A DNA stretch of 64,000 bases from G965279355 sp965279355 (GTDB lineage Bacteria > Pseudomonadota > Alphaproteobacteria > CACIAM-22H2): the NCBI GenBank assembly GCA_965279355.1, contig OZ257155.1, positions 4,464,001-4,528,000 on the forward strand. The letters are read 5' to 3'. This document shows, one piece after another, positions 1 through 9,204 of the stretch; position 1 is the stretch's first letter; each line of letters opens with the position of its first letter. The notes beneath the pieces were generated by a model. The model ran no database searches. It was not told the origin of the DNA and worked only from the letters and a program-made list of their open reading frames with translations. The translations under genes and the position numbers were made by a program.

Positions 1-1
1 T

Positions 2-571
2 GAAAACCTGAAAACCCGCCTGTCGGCCGGGACCGTCAATGGCCTCACTGGCGCCCGCACGGCTGGCGCGCCGCCGGAGGCGCTGCCGGTGAAAACCTAT
101 CAGCGCTGGACGATGGTCAAGATCAAGGACCGCGAGGCTGAGCTTCGGCACTTGCCCAATGCGCATACCGACGGCGACACCTACGTCTACTTCGCCGATG
201 CCAATGTGCTGGCAACCGGCGATATCGTCTCGGTAGGCAACCGTTATCCGAATATCGACTTTGCCAACGGCGGCCATATCAAAGGCACGATCTCCGCGGT
301 CGACGCCTATATCGCGCTTGCCAATGACCGCACCAAGGTCGTGCCGGGCCACGGTCCGGTGATGAGCAAGGCCGATCTGATTTCCTATCGGCAGATGCTG
401 GCGACCGCACACGAGCGCGTTGCTGCGCTGATCGCCCAGGGCAAGACCGCTGACGAAGCCGTCGCGGCCAAGCCGTTTGCGGCCGATCTCGATGGACAGA
501 TGGGCGCCAACGAGCAGGGCAGCGCCAATTTTGTGCGGGTGATCTATTTCTCGCTGAAGCCGCGCACCTGA
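2..571 (+). CDS. MBL-fold metallo-hydrolase, 5' end outside window
   Basis: The reading frame is open from base 2, upstream of the GTG at 89, so the window holds only the C-terminal part of the gene (about 189 residues). A metallo-beta-lactamase fold is shown by the HTDGD segment, the ATGD strand that supplies a metal-bridging Asp, and the late PGHGP motif that supplies a metal-binding His. The first HxH metal motif would lie before the window. The family covers Zn- or Fe-dependent hydrolases with very diverse substrates, so none is assigned. The next gene starts 11 bases downstream and is probably co-transcribed. Confidence 0.8.
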   Translation, partial: ENLKTRLSAGTVNGLTGARTAGAPPEALPVKTYQRWTMVKIKDREAELRHLPNAHTDGDTYVYFADANVLATGDIVSVGNRYPNIDFANGGHIKGTISAVDAYIALANDRTKVVPGHGPVMSKADLISYRQMLATAHERVAALIAQGKTADEAVAAKPFAADLDGQMGANEQGSANFVRVIYFSLKPRT

Positions 572-582
572 TCGGGGAAGAC

Positions 583-891
583 ATGAACAAATTTGGACTG
601 GTCGTCGAATTCGAAGTGCAGCCGGAAGACGCCGACCGCTTTTTCGAACTGATCACCGAAAATGCCAGGCTGTCGGTCGAGCGGGAGCCGGGTTGCCTGC
701 GATTCGACGTGCTACGCGCCCAGGACAATCCCGCCCGCTTCATGCTGTACGAAATCTACACGGATGGGGCGGCGGTCCAGGAGCACATGAAGATGCCGCA
801 TGTGACCGAATTCTTCGGCAAGGCCAAGCCGTTGATCGTGAAACAGGCCGCGCATCGGCTCACCCGCGTGGCGGCGCCGCAGAAGAAGTAG
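583..891 (+). CDS. ABM-family (antibiotic biosynthesis) monooxygenase / putative quinol monooxygenase
   Basis: This 102-residue protein has the size and pattern of a single ABM domain, a dimeric ferredoxin-like alpha+beta barrel. Typical features are the N-terminal strand (GLVVEFEVQPED), the central EPGCLRFDV segment, the FMLYEIY strand and the HMKMPH segment near the end. Related proteins (YgiN, LsrG, HapK types) act on small quinols or quorum signals without a cofactor. The actual substrate cannot be read from the sequence. It lies 11 bases after the MBL-fold hydrolase gene and probably shares its transcript. Confidence 0.8.
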   Translation: MNKFGLVVEFEVQPEDADRFFELITENARLSVEREPGCLRFDVLRAQDNPARFMLYEIYTDGAAVQEHMKMPHVTEFFGKAKPLIVKQAAHRLTRVAAPQKK

Positions 892-1049
892 GGCGCTGCC
901 CGCTATTACGCGGGGGCAAGGGGCTGTGATGAGTCGGCAACAGTAAAAATGTTGCTGATTTGACAGACCCTTGCCCGTCGTGAATCTGCCACATTTGTGA
1001 TTTAATCCAAGCTTCTGCACCCGTTTCGACGGTCTTTTTTCGGAAGCGA

Positions 1050-3500
1050 ATGCTCAAGCTGTTCGTCCGCCTTGTGGTCTTTTGCGTGCTCCTGCTGGTT
1101 GCGGGGGGCGCTGCCGGCATTGCCGCGCTTTGGCATTTCAGCCGCGGTCTTCCCGACTATCAACAGCTGGCCGACTACGAGCCTGCCGTGTTGACGCGCG
1201 TGCATGCCGGCGACGGCCGCGTGCTGGCGGAGTTTGCAACCGAACGGCGTCTTTTCGTCCCAATCGATGCAATTCCAAAACTGGTCCTGCAGGCGTTCCT
1301 CTCCGCCGAAGACAAGAGTTTCTACTCGCATCCCGGTGTCAGTCTTCCCGATATCGCGCGTGCCGCCATCGTCAATGTCATCGCACGCGGTACGGGCCAG
1401 AACCGCCGTCCGGTCGGTGCCTCTACCATCACCCAGCAGGTGGCCAAGAACTTCCTGCTCGGCAACGAAGTGTCGATTGCCCGCAAGGCACGCGAAGCGA
1501 TCCTTGCCGTCCGGATCGAAGGTGTGCTGTCCAAGGATCGTATCCTCGAACTCTATCTGAACGAGATTTATCTCGGCGCGGGCGCCTATGGCATTGCCGC
1601 CGCCGCCCTCAACTATTTCAACAAATCGCTGGATGAGCTGACGCCGGCCGAGGCCGCGTTCCTTGCGGGCCTGCCCAAGGCGCCCAACAATTACAGCCCG
1701 CAGCGCTACCCCGAGGCGGCACGCGCGCGGCGCGACTACGTCATCGGCCGCATGGTCGAGGACGGCTGGCTGACCAGTGCGGAGGCAGAGCAGGCGCGTA
1801 ATGCACCGCTGCTGACGCGGGCCCGCGGCGAAGCCGAAACGGCGCGCGCCGATTACTTCGTTGAAGAAGTGCGTCGCGAGCTGATGGCGCGCTATGGCGA
1901 GAACGGACTCTATCGCGGTGGCCTGTCGGTCCGCACCTCGGTCGATCCGCGACTACAGGAGATCGCCGATCGCGTACTCCGCAGAGGGCTGATCGTCTAT
2001 GACCGTCGCCATGGCTGGCGCGGCCCGGTTTCGCGCGTGGACGTCGCTGCTGCCGATTGGCCGGCGCGCCTGACCATCGTGCCACGCCCGGCCGGCTTTT
2101 CCCCGGATTGGTATGGCGCGGTCGTGCTGGCGCTCGCCAACGATGGGGCGGAGATCGGCTTCTCCGATGGCTCGAAGGGGTTCATCCCGTTCAGCGAGAT
2201 CCAGTGGGCGCGCAAGCGCATGGAGCAGCAGAAGCTGGGTCCACCGCTGCGCAACCCAGGCGATGCCTTGGCCGTCGGCGATGTGATCGCCGCCGAAGCG
2301 ATCGATCCGCCGGCGAATGCGCGACAGGATCGCCGCTATTTCGCGCTGCGTCAGGTACCCAATGTCGGCGGCGCCATCGTTGCACTCGATCCGCACACCG
2401 GACGCGTACTGGCGATGACCGGCGGCTGGAGCTTCGAGCTGACCCAGTTCAACCGCGCGACACAGGCGCAGCGTCAGCCTGGGTCGTCCTTCAAGCCGTT
2501 CGTCTATCTTGCCGCGCTGGAGAACGGCTTTACGCCGTCGACGCTGGTGCTGGATGCGCCGATCACCATCGACCAGGGTCCCGGCCTCGCGAAATGGAAG
2601 CCCGGCAATTACAGCCGCAACTTCTTCGGGCCGAGCCCGCTGCGCGTCGGCGTTGAGCAGTCGCGCAACCTGATGACGGTGCGCCTCGCCCAGCATATCG
2701 GCATCGACAAGGTGGTCGATGTCGCCGATCGCTTCTCGATCTCCGACAATATCGTTCCGGTGCTCTCCACGGCGCTGGGGGCTTCCGAGACCACGCTGTT
2801 GCGCATGACCCTAGCCTATGCGGAGCTTGTCAATGGCGGGCTTAAGATCACGCCGACCTTGATCGATCGTGTGCAGGACCGCAACGGCCGCACGATCTTC
2901 AAGCATGACGGTCGCGTCTGTGGCGATTGCCGCGCAGAGGGATGGGTCGATGCGGCCGATCCGCAGCCACCGGTGCTGCCGGAAGAACGCGAACGCGTTG
3001 CCGAGGCTTCAACTGCATATCAGGTCGTCTCAATGCTTCAGGGCGTCGTGGATCGGGGCACCGGGCGGCGCATCAAGGATCTTGGCCGGCCGCTGGCTGG
3101 TAAAACGGGCACCACCAACGATTCGAATGACGCCTGGTTCGTCGGGTTCTCGCCTGATCTTGCCGTTGGCGTCTTCGTCGGCTTCGACACGCCGCGGACC
3201 CTGGGTCCGAACGAGACCGGCGCCTCGGTATCTGTGCCGGTGTTCCGCGAATTCATGGCGGATGCGCTGAAGAACCAGCCTGCGATCCCGTTCCGCGTGC
3301 CACCGGGGATCCGGCTGGTGCGTGTGAACGCCCAGACCGGTCTTCCGGCCCGAGCCGGTGAGCGCGACGCGATCTGGGAAGCCTTCAAGCCGGGCACGGA
3401 AAATCTGGCGACCGGTCCGGTGCTGGAAGGGTTTGGCGATACGGGCGGCACTGTACCGGCGATGTCGATCCCGACGACAGATTCCGGCGGGCTGTACTAA
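1050..3500 (+). CDS. mrcA: Penicillin-binding protein 1A, bifunctional peptidoglycan synthase
   Basis: This class A PBP of 816 residues polymerises glycan strands and cross-links peptides in the periplasm. A single N-terminal membrane anchor (residues about 5-30) precedes the GT51 glycosyltransferase domain, which carries EDKSFYSHPG with catalytic Glu87, GASTITQQ at 123-130 and a KDRILELYLNEIYLG block. The transpeptidase domain has the SxxK serine in GSSFKPF near residue 480, SRN near 537 and KTGTT near 685. All catalytic motifs are intact and the length is normal. A TTGACA hexamer lies at 960-965, but I could not pair it with a convincing -10. Confidence 0.95.
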   Translation: MLKLFVRLVVFCVLLLVAGGAAGIAALWHFSRGLPDYQQLADYEPAVLTRVHAGDGRVLAEFATERRLFVPIDAIPKLVLQAFLSAEDKSFYSHPGVSLPDIARAAIVNVIARGTGQNRRPVGASTITQQVAKNFLLGNEVSIARKAREAILAVRIEGVLSKDRILELYLNEIYLGAGAYGIAAAALNYFNKSLDELTPAEAAFLAGLPKAPNNYSPQRYPEAARARRDYVIGRMVEDGWLTSAEAEQARNAPLLTRARGEAETARADYFVEEVRRELMARYGENGLYRGGLSVRTSVDPRLQEIADRVLRRGLIVYDRRHGWRGPVSRVDVAAADWPARLTIVPRPAGFSPDWYGAVVLALANDGAEIGFSDGSKGFIPFSEIQWARKRMEQQKLGPPLRNPGDALAVGDVIAAEAIDPPANARQDRRYFALRQVPNVGGAIVALDPHTGRVLAMTGGWSFELTQFNRATQAQRQPGSSFKPFVYLAALENGFTPSTLVLDAPITIDQGPGLAKWKPGNYSRNFFGPSPLRVGVEQSRNLMTVRLAQHIGIDKVVDVADRFSISDNIVPVLSTALGASETTLLRMTLAYAELVNGGLKITPTLIDRVQDRNGRTIFKHDGRVCGDCRAEGWVDAADPQPPVLPEERERVAEASTAYQVVSMLQGVVDRGTGRRIKDLGRPLAGKTGTTNDSNDAWFVGFSPDLAVGVFVGFDTPRTLGPNETGASVSVPVFREFMADALKNQPAIPFRVPPGIRLVRVNAQTGLPARAGERDAIWEAFKPGTENLATGPVLEGFGDTGGTVPAMSIPTTDSGGLY

Positions 3501-3543
3501 GCCCACTTGATTCTTCTCGGGCGGTCCGGGTTAACATCGCCAA

Positions 3544-4311
3544 ATGTCACCCCGCGATCAGTCCATTTCAGACCGCGAGAAACTGTCGCAGCTTCTAGGC
3601 GAAGCGCGGCGCGCTGTGGTGTTCACCGGCGCCGGCCTCTCGACGGAATCCGGTATTCCCGATTTTCGCAGTCCCGGCGGTGTGTGGAGTAAGATCAAGC
3701 CCATCTATTTCGATGAGTTTGTGCGCAGCGAAGAGCGCCGCCGCGAGGCATGGAAACGCACCTTCTCCGGCGTGATGGGTTGGACCGGCGCCAAGCCTAA
3801 TGCCGGGCATCACGCTGTCGCGCGGCTGGTGTCGCTTGGCAAGGTCTCGTCGGTGATCACGCAGAATGTCGACAATCTGCATTATGAGTCTGGTATCCCG
3901 GCGGACCGGATCATCGAACTGCACGGCAATGCCAGTTATGCGACCTGCCTTGAATGCGGGTTGCGTCACGAGCTTGAGGTGCTGAAGCAGAGCTTCCTCG
4001 GTCGCGATGAAATCCCCATCTGCCGCGACTGCGCCGGTCTGGTGAAGACGGCCACGATCTCCTTCGGTCAGCCGATGCCGGAAGCCCCGATGGAGCGGGC
4101 GCGCGACGAAACGCTCGCTTGCGATCTCTTCATCGTGCTGGGATCGTCGCTTGTCGTTTATCCAGCGGCAGGCTTTCCGCTACTGGCCAAGGAAAACGGC
4201 GCGGCTCTCGTGATCGTCAATCGCGAGCCGACGGAGCAGGATCGGTTCGCCGATCTCGTGATCCACGAACAGATCGGCGACGTGCTGTCGGCCGCTGTTC
4301 CGCTGAACTGA
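3544..4311 (+). CDS. cobB: Sir2-family NAD-dependent protein deacylase
   Basis: This 255-residue sirtuin removes acyl groups from protein lysines using NAD+. The NAD-binding motif GAGLSTESGIPDFRS spans 29-43, TQNVDNLH follows at 106-113, and the catalytic His is residue 127 in ELHGN. Cys135, Cys138, Cys160 and Cys163 form the structural zinc site. Everything needed for activity is present. The start is the first ATG of the frame with family-like sequence. The gene converges on the aldo/keto reductase gene; the two stop codons are two bases apart within the palindrome CTGATATCAG. Confidence 0.93.
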   Translation: MSPRDQSISDREKLSQLLGEARRAVVFTGAGLSTESGIPDFRSPGGVWSKIKPIYFDEFVRSEERRREAWKRTFSGVMGWTGAKPNAGHHAVARLVSLGKVSSVITQNVDNLHYESGIPADRIIELHGNASYATCLECGLRHELEVLKQSFLGRDEIPICRDCAGLVKTATISFGQPMPEAPMERARDETLACDLFIVLGSSLVVYPAAGFPLLAKENGAALVIVNREPTEQDRFADLVIHEQIGDVLSAAVPLN

Positions 4312-4313
4312 TA

Positions 4314-5156
4314 TCAGATCATCGGCAGCGATTTTCGCCGGCCAAGCGGGAAGGCCGCGTCGATGGTCGCTTCGTCCGCCTTTGTCAGTTTGAGCGCACC
4401 GGCAGCGGCGTTCTCCTCCACATGCGGCATTTTCGCCGCCTTGGGGATCGTCAGTAGCGATGGACGGCGGGTGAGGAAGGCGAGGGCGACCTGTCGCGGT
4501 GTCGCATCGTGCGCCTCGGCGATCTTTTGCAGCACCTTGCCGCCGCTGGATTGCGGGCCGGGAAAGCGGCTGTGACCGAACGGGCTGTAGCCGACGATAG
4601 CGATGCCGTGCTGTTCACAGGCCGGAATCACGTCATGTTCGATGGCGCGCTCTTCCAGATGATAGAGGACCTGGTTGCAGGCGATTTTGCCTTTGCCTGC
4701 AATCGCAACCGCCTCCGCGATGTCTTCGTGGTCGAAATTGCTGATACCCCAGCTGCGGATCTTGCCGCCGGTCGTCAGCTTCTCAAACGCGGCGAAGGTT
4801 TCCTCCAGCGGGTAGGAGCCCTGCCAGTGCAGGAGATAGCAGTCGAGATAGTCGGTCTTGAGGCGGCGCAGCGACTGCTCGCAGGCGGCGACGGTGCCGC
4901 GCGCCGAGGCATTGTCGGGCAGCACCTTGGAGACAAGGAAGACCTCGCTCCGGCGGCCGGTGACCGCCTCGCCGACGATCTCCTCGGCTTTTCCCGCGCC
5001 GTACATTTCGGCCGTGTCGATATGCGTCATGCCGAGATCGAGGCCGCGCCGCAGGGCGGCGACCGCATCGGCCCGGGGGCCGGCTTCCATGTACCAGGTG
5101 CCCTGGCCGATTGTGGCGACGGCTTTGCCGGTGGCGCCGAATAGGTGCTGTTTCAT
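4314..5156 (-). CDS. Aldo/keto reductase
   Basis: This 280-residue TIM-barrel oxidoreductase is expected to use NADPH to reduce aldehydes or ketones. The AKR tetrad is visible: Asp47 in HIDTAEMYG, Tyr52, Lys77 in FLVSK and His110 in YLLHWQG. The C-terminal cofactor region is represented by a stretch reading TIPKAA. It resembles the YeaE/DkgA-like soluble reductases, but the substrate is unknown. It is divergent from the first TauD-like gene (88 bases between starts), so it might belong to the same catabolic region, which is only inferred. Confidence 0.88.
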   Translation of the reverse strand: MKQHLFGATGKAVATIGQGTWYMEAGPRADAVAALRRGLDLGMTHIDTAEMYGAGKAEEIVGEAVTGRRSEVFLVSKVLPDNASARGTVAACEQSLRRLKTDYLDCYLLHWQGSYPLEETFAAFEKLTTGGKIRSWGISNFDHEDIAEAVAIAGKGKIACNQVLYHLEERAIEHDVIPACEQHGIAIVGYSPFGHSRFPGPQSSGGKVLQKIAEAHDATPRQVALAFLTRRPSLLTIPKAAKMPHVEENAAAGALKLTKADEATIDAAFPLGRRKSLPMI

Positions 5157-5244
5157 GCCGTATTTCTCGCCGCTGGTGAGAATTGACGCAAGGCCCGGCG
5201 GGTATCATCTTTAGGGCAACAACTATCTCCCGGGAGCACGCCTG

Positions 5245-6123
5245 ATGGCCCTGACTTTGCGGCCGCTTCACCCCTTCGGCGCCGAAGCAAGCGGTGTCGA
5301 CATCAGCCGGCCGATCACCGCCGATCTGGCCGCCGAGATCGAAGCGGCGATGAACCAGCATGCGGTGCTGCTGTTTCGCGACATGCCGTTGACCCAGGAG
5401 CAGCAACTCGATTTCACGCGCTGGTTCGGTCCGTTCGATCGCGGGCTCAACGTCGCGATCAAGAAAAGCCCGCGCGTCGCCGACCACCTGATCGATATCT
5501 CCAACGTCGCCGACGACGGCAATCTGCGCTCCCGCGACGACAAGCGGCTGCTGTCGCAGCTGGCCAACCAGCTCTGGCACAGCGACTCGTCTTTCAAGAG
5601 TCCTCCGGCCAAGTTCTCGATGCTGTCGGCGGTCGTGGTGCCGCCGGATGGCGGCGATACGGAATATGCCGATATGCGCGCGGCCTACGACGCGCTGCCC
5701 GGAGACACCAAGCGGCTGATTGAGCCGCTGGTCGGCGAGCATTCCGCGCTCTATTCGCGCAAGCTGCTGTCCGATCTCGAATACACGCCGGAAGAAATAG
5801 CGGCCTTGCCGCCGGTCCGCTGGCCGCTGGTGCGCACGCATGCGGGGTCGGGGCGCGAACATCTCTTTGTCGGCGTGCATGTCACCCAGATCGTCGGCTG
5901 GACCAAAGGCGAAAGCCGGCTGTTGGTGGCGGAGCTGATCGAGCATGCGACGCAGCGCGAATTCGTCTATCGCCACGCCTGGCGGCCGGGCGATCTGTTG
6001 ATCTGGGACAACCGCTGCACCCTGCATCGCGGCAAGCGCTACGACCTGTCACAGCGCCGCGAGTTGCGGCGCAGCACCGTGGAGGATACGGCGTCGGTGG
6101 CACTCGGCGCGGCGGCGGAGTAA
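5245..6123 (+). CDS. TauD/TfdA-family Fe(II)/2-oxoglutarate dioxygenase (copy 1)
   Basis: This 292-residue cytosolic dioxygenase couples 2-oxoglutarate decarboxylation to hydroxylation of a small substrate. The facial triad is visible as His112 and Asp114 in WHSDSSF and His261 in TLHRG, and the oxoglutarate-binding Arg lies in the RRSTVED tail. The start is supported by GGGAG ten bases upstream. It is followed after 3 bases by a paralogue, and a third homologue lies on the other strand at 9205-10080. Known family substrates include taurine, phenoxyacetates and alkyl sulfates; none can be assigned. Confidence 0.88.
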   Translation: MALTLRPLHPFGAEASGVDISRPITADLAAEIEAAMNQHAVLLFRDMPLTQEQQLDFTRWFGPFDRGLNVAIKKSPRVADHLIDISNVADDGNLRSRDDKRLLSQLANQLWHSDSSFKSPPAKFSMLSAVVVPPDGGDTEYADMRAAYDALPGDTKRLIEPLVGEHSALYSRKLLSDLEYTPEEIAALPPVRWPLVRTHAGSGREHLFVGVHVTQIVGWTKGESRLLVAELIEHATQREFVYRHAWRPGDLLIWDNRCTLHRGKRYDLSQRRELRRSTVEDTASVALGAAAE

Positions 6124-6126
6124 GGC

Positions 6127-7014
6127 GTGGCTCTTACCTTCAAGCCGCTGCATCCGCTCTTCGCCGCCGAAGCCAGCGGCATCGATTTGCGTCAGCCGAT
6201 CGATGCCGAGACTGCGAAGACGATCGAAGCGGCGATGGACAAATACGCGGTGCTGGTCTGGCGCGGTCAGGCGCTGGAAGAGGAAGAGCAGCTCGCCTTC
6301 ACAAAATGGTTCGGCCCATTTGACATGGGCCTACAGGTTTCGCTGCGGGAGAAGACCCGGTTTCGCAACGGCGGCCTGTTCGGTGACATTTCAAACATGG
6401 AGATCGAAGGCGGCGTGCGGGCGCGCGACGACCGGCGGGTCTTCTCCATGCTGGCCAATCAGCTCTGGCACAGCGATTCCTCGTTCAAGAGCCCGCCGGC
6501 GCGCTATTCGCTGCTTGCCGGACTGGTCATTCCCGATGATGATGGCGATACGCAGTGGTGCGACGAGCGTGCGGCCTATGACGCGCTGCCGGAGAAGACA
6601 AAACAGTATATCGACGGGCTGGTCGGCGAGCATTCCGTCAACTATTCGCGCGAACTGCTCGGCAGCATGACCTTTACCGAGGAAGAGAAGAGGCGCATGC
6701 CGCCGGTCTGCTGGCCGATCGTGCGGCAGCATGCGGGCTCGGGCCGCAAGCATCTGTTCATCGGCGCGCATGTGTCGCGCATTCAGGGGATGTCAACCGC
6801 CGAGGGCCGGTTGCTGCTGGCCGAACTTCAGGAACATGCCACGCAGCGCGCGTTCGTGTTTCAGCACCAGTGGAAGGTCGGCGATCTCGTGATGTGGGAC
6901 AACCGCTGCGCCCTGCATCGCGGGCTGCGTTACGACCTCTCGAAGGCGCGCGGCTTGCGCCGCAGCACGACCGAAGACGTGAACTCGATTCCGGTTCAGG
7001 TCGCGGCTGAATAA
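6127..7014 (+). CDS. TauD/TfdA-family Fe(II)/2-oxoglutarate dioxygenase (copy 2)
   Basis: This tandem paralogue of the preceding gene has 295 residues and a GTG start three bases after its stop. The triad is His115 and Asp117 in WHSDSSF and His264 in ALHRG, with RRSTTED supplying the 2-oxoglutarate Arg. N-terminus, active site and tail align with copy 1 almost residue for residue. The main difference is a longer segment around residues 73-92 (KTRFRNGGLF), a region that borders the substrate pocket in TauD. This suggests duplication followed by substrate divergence. It ends 3 bases from the convergent amidohydrolase gene. Confidence 0.88.
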   Translation: MALTFKPLHPLFAAEASGIDLRQPIDAETAKTIEAAMDKYAVLVWRGQALEEEEQLAFTKWFGPFDMGLQVSLREKTRFRNGGLFGDISNMEIEGGVRARDDRRVFSMLANQLWHSDSSFKSPPARYSLLAGLVIPDDDGDTQWCDERAAYDALPEKTKQYIDGLVGEHSVNYSRELLGSMTFTEEEKRRMPPVCWPIVRQHAGSGRKHLFIGAHVSRIQGMSTAEGRLLLAELQEHATQRAFVFQHQWKVGDLVMWDNRCALHRGLRYDLSKARGLRRSTTEDVNSIPVQVAAE

Positions 7015-7017
7015 GTC

Positions 7018-8118
7018 CTAGCTGAGCCGGTAGACGGCCTTCGCGTTGTCGCGGAAGAGCATCCGCTTCTGATCTTCGCTCATCCGTGCCTGTACGAAGG
7101 CAAACTTGGGATCGTCGAAATCCCAGTGCGGATAGTCGGTCGAGAACAACAGGCGGTCCCAGCCGATCCATTCGATCAGGTGCACGAGGTCGCTGGGCTT
7201 GGGCGGTTCTTCCACCGGCTGCGTCGTGAACCAGAAGTTCTTGCGGACATAATGCGAGGGCGGGTGCTTCACATGCGGCACTTCGCTGCGCATGCGCTCC
7301 CAGGTCTTGTCCAGCCGCCAGGTCATCGCGGGCACCCACGCCCAGCCGCCCTCGACCAGAACGATCTTCAGATCGGGGAAACGCTCGAACACGCCTTCGA
7401 AAATGAGGCTGCCGATCAGCGCCTGCATCTTGTGGACATTGGAGTGGTGCGCTTCGAGATAATAGGAGGGCCAGCCGCCCCCGGTCGCCGCGTGGCCGTT
7501 GACGCCGGAGACGTGAAGGCCGACAGGGAGGTCGTAACGGACGGCCGCTTCATAGATTGGCCAGTAGCGGCGGTTGCCCAGCGGTTCGGCGGTGACTGGC
7601 GGAATCGTGATCTGGATGAAATCGGGCTTGTCGCCGCAGCGCTCGATTTCGGCGACGGCGGCTTCGGCATGTTCCTGCTGCACGACGATGGCGCCCTTAA
7701 GGCGTTTGTCCTGGCTGGTCCATGACGCGACCTGCCATTCATTGAAGGCGCGGCACAGCGCGACGCCGAATTCGACATTGCGCTGGAACGCACCGGGGCC
7801 AAGTGGCTGCAGCAAGCCATACTCCACGTTATAGGGATCGAGATGCTGTTCCTGCATGAAGGCCAGGCTCGATCCTGGCACGCCGCCGTCGGGCGGCCAG
7901 GCATCGAGGCGGGCGATTTCCGGCTGCATCCGCGGATGCATGAAGGTCTTGGACAGGCCCTGGCGAATGAAGGAGCCGTAGGTGGTGAGATGATCCCACC
8001 AGCGTGCTTCCAGATAAGGCTGAAGATCGCCCAGGCTGCGCAATGTCGGATGGATATCGCAGTCGACGATGGTCAGCTTCGTGTCCGGTTTCGGCGCGCG
8101 GGTCAGAACGGATGTCAT
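7018..8118 (-). CDS. Amidohydrolase-2 family protein (ACMSD-like TIM barrel), copy 1
   Basis: This 366-residue member of the amidohydrolase_2 family (COG2159) belongs to a group that includes non-oxidative decarboxylases and hydrolases of aromatic or ring-cleavage compounds. The N-terminal metal motif reads VDCDIHP, with Asp in place of the first His of the usual HxH. The late metal Asp is in FSTDYPHWDFDDP, and GLHVSG supplies a central His. It is the last gene of the operon that begins with the Bug receptor at 11081 and starts 17 bases after its paralogue. Decarboxylase or hydrolase activity cannot be separated by inspection. Confidence 0.82.
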   Translation of the reverse strand: MTSVLTRAPKPDTKLTIVDCDIHPTLRSLGDLQPYLEARWWDHLTTYGSFIRQGLSKTFMHPRMQPEIARLDAWPPDGGVPGSSLAFMQEQHLDPYNVEYGLLQPLGPGAFQRNVEFGVALCRAFNEWQVASWTSQDKRLKGAIVVQQEHAEAAVAEIERCGDKPDFIQITIPPVTAEPLGNRRYWPIYEAAVRYDLPVGLHVSGVNGHAATGGGWPSYYLEAHHSNVHKMQALIGSLIFEGVFERFPDLKIVLVEGGWAWVPAMTWRLDKTWERMRSEVPHVKHPPSHYVRKNFWFTTQPVEEPPKPSDLVHLIEWIGWDRLLFSTDYPHWDFDDPKFAFVQARMSEDQKRMLFRDNAKAVYRLS

Positions 8119-8134
8119 CGGGAATCCCTCCGCC

Positions 8135-9199
8135 TCAGGCCGCGGCCAGGCGCGTATAGGTTGCCAGCGGGTTGTCGCGCATGATCCGCTGCGCCAGGTC
8201 GCGATTTAGCCCGCGCGGCATGACGTCCTGTCCGTCGTATTGGTAATGCGGGTAGTCGGTCGAGAACAGCAGCATGGCGTCGGAGCCGATCTGTTCGATG
8301 ACGATCTCGAGCTGCTCGGCGGTCGGTGGCGCATCAACCGGCTGCAGGGTCATGCGAACGTGCTCCCGCACATATTCAGAGGGCGGGCGCGAGACCCAAG
8401 GCGTTTCAGCGCGGACGCCGAGCCAGGTCTTGTCGACCCGCCAGAAGAACGCCGGCAGCCACGTCACGCCGGATTCGATCAGTACGACCTTTAGCTTCGG
8501 GAACTTGCTGAACACGCCTTCGGTGATCAGGCTGAGCAATGCGCCTTCGAAGCCGGCCGAGAACGCGACGTAGTCCTCGAGGTAATAGGACGGCCAGCCG
8601 ATATTGGTCGGCGCATGGCGATAGTTGCTGCCGGCATGAATGCCGATCGGCAGGCCGTGCCGCTCCGCCGCTTCGTAGATCGGCCAGTAGAACCGCTTAC
8701 CCAGCGGCATGTCGCCCATCGCCAGCATCAGCACCTGCACGAAACGCCTGTCGCCGGCGCGGCGTTCGATTTCCTCGACGGCCATCTGCGGGTTCTGCGC
8801 CGGCACCAGGATGGAGGAGCGCAGGCGCGGCTCCTTGGCCATCCAGTCATTGGCCATCCAGTCGTTGATCGCGCGGCAGATCGCGGCGGCCATGTCTTCG
8901 TTGTACAGCGCCTGTACGCCGTGCAGGCAGTTACAGATGGCAAAGCGCGTCCCGAACCCGTCCAGGGCCTGCCGCCGCAGCATCTCGAAATCCGTGCCCG
9001 GACCGCCGGCCTTGGGCCGCCAGTCGGGCCGGCACGAGATCGGCGCGCCCGGCGGATAGCAGGTCATGTCGAAATTCGTCTTGTCGATGCCGCGCGTGAT
9101 GGCGACTTCGCGCCAGTGATCGTCGAGATAGGGAAGCAGCACCTGCATGCTGGGGACTGCGGGATGGATGTCGCAGTCGATGGCGCCGTCGAAGAGCAT
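8135..9199 (-). CDS. Amidohydrolase-2 family protein (ACMSD-like TIM barrel), copy 2
   Basis: This 354-residue protein is a paralogue of the downstream amidohydrolase. I placed the start at the ATG at 9199 because MLFDGAIDCDIHP begins the family domain there and because it sits 5 bases after the upstream TauD stop; a longer open frame would run into that gene. It shares the altered DCDIHP motif, GIHAGSN in mid-protein and LLFSTDYPHYQYD near the end. A repeated WMANDWMAKE segment sits in the middle. The two copies may act on related intermediates made by the neighbouring dioxygenases, which is inference. Confidence 0.82.
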   Translation of the reverse strand: MLFDGAIDCDIHPAVPSMQVLLPYLDDHWREVAITRGIDKTNFDMTCYPPGAPISCRPDWRPKAGGPGTDFEMLRRQALDGFGTRFAICNCLHGVQALYNEDMAAAICRAINDWMANDWMAKEPRLRSSILVPAQNPQMAVEEIERRAGDRRFVQVLMLAMGDMPLGKRFYWPIYEAAERHGLPIGIHAGSNYRHAPTNIGWPSYYLEDYVAFSAGFEGALLSLITEGVFSKFPKLKVVLIESGVTWLPAFFWRVDKTWLGVRAETPWVSRPPSEYVREHVRMTLQPVDAPPTAEQLEIVIEQIGSDAMLLFSTDYPHYQYDGQDVMPRGLNRDLAQRIMRDNPLATYTRLAAA

Positions 9200-9204
9200 G
9201 GCTG

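Noticed and set aside
960..988. Sigma-70 promoter of mrcA
   Set aside because: TTGACA is perfect but the best -10 at proper spacing (AATCTG) matches only partly.
4509..5144. 211-codon open frame opposite the aldo/keto reductase
   Set aside because: No ribosome site or family motif; the minus strand holds a complete AKR tetrad.
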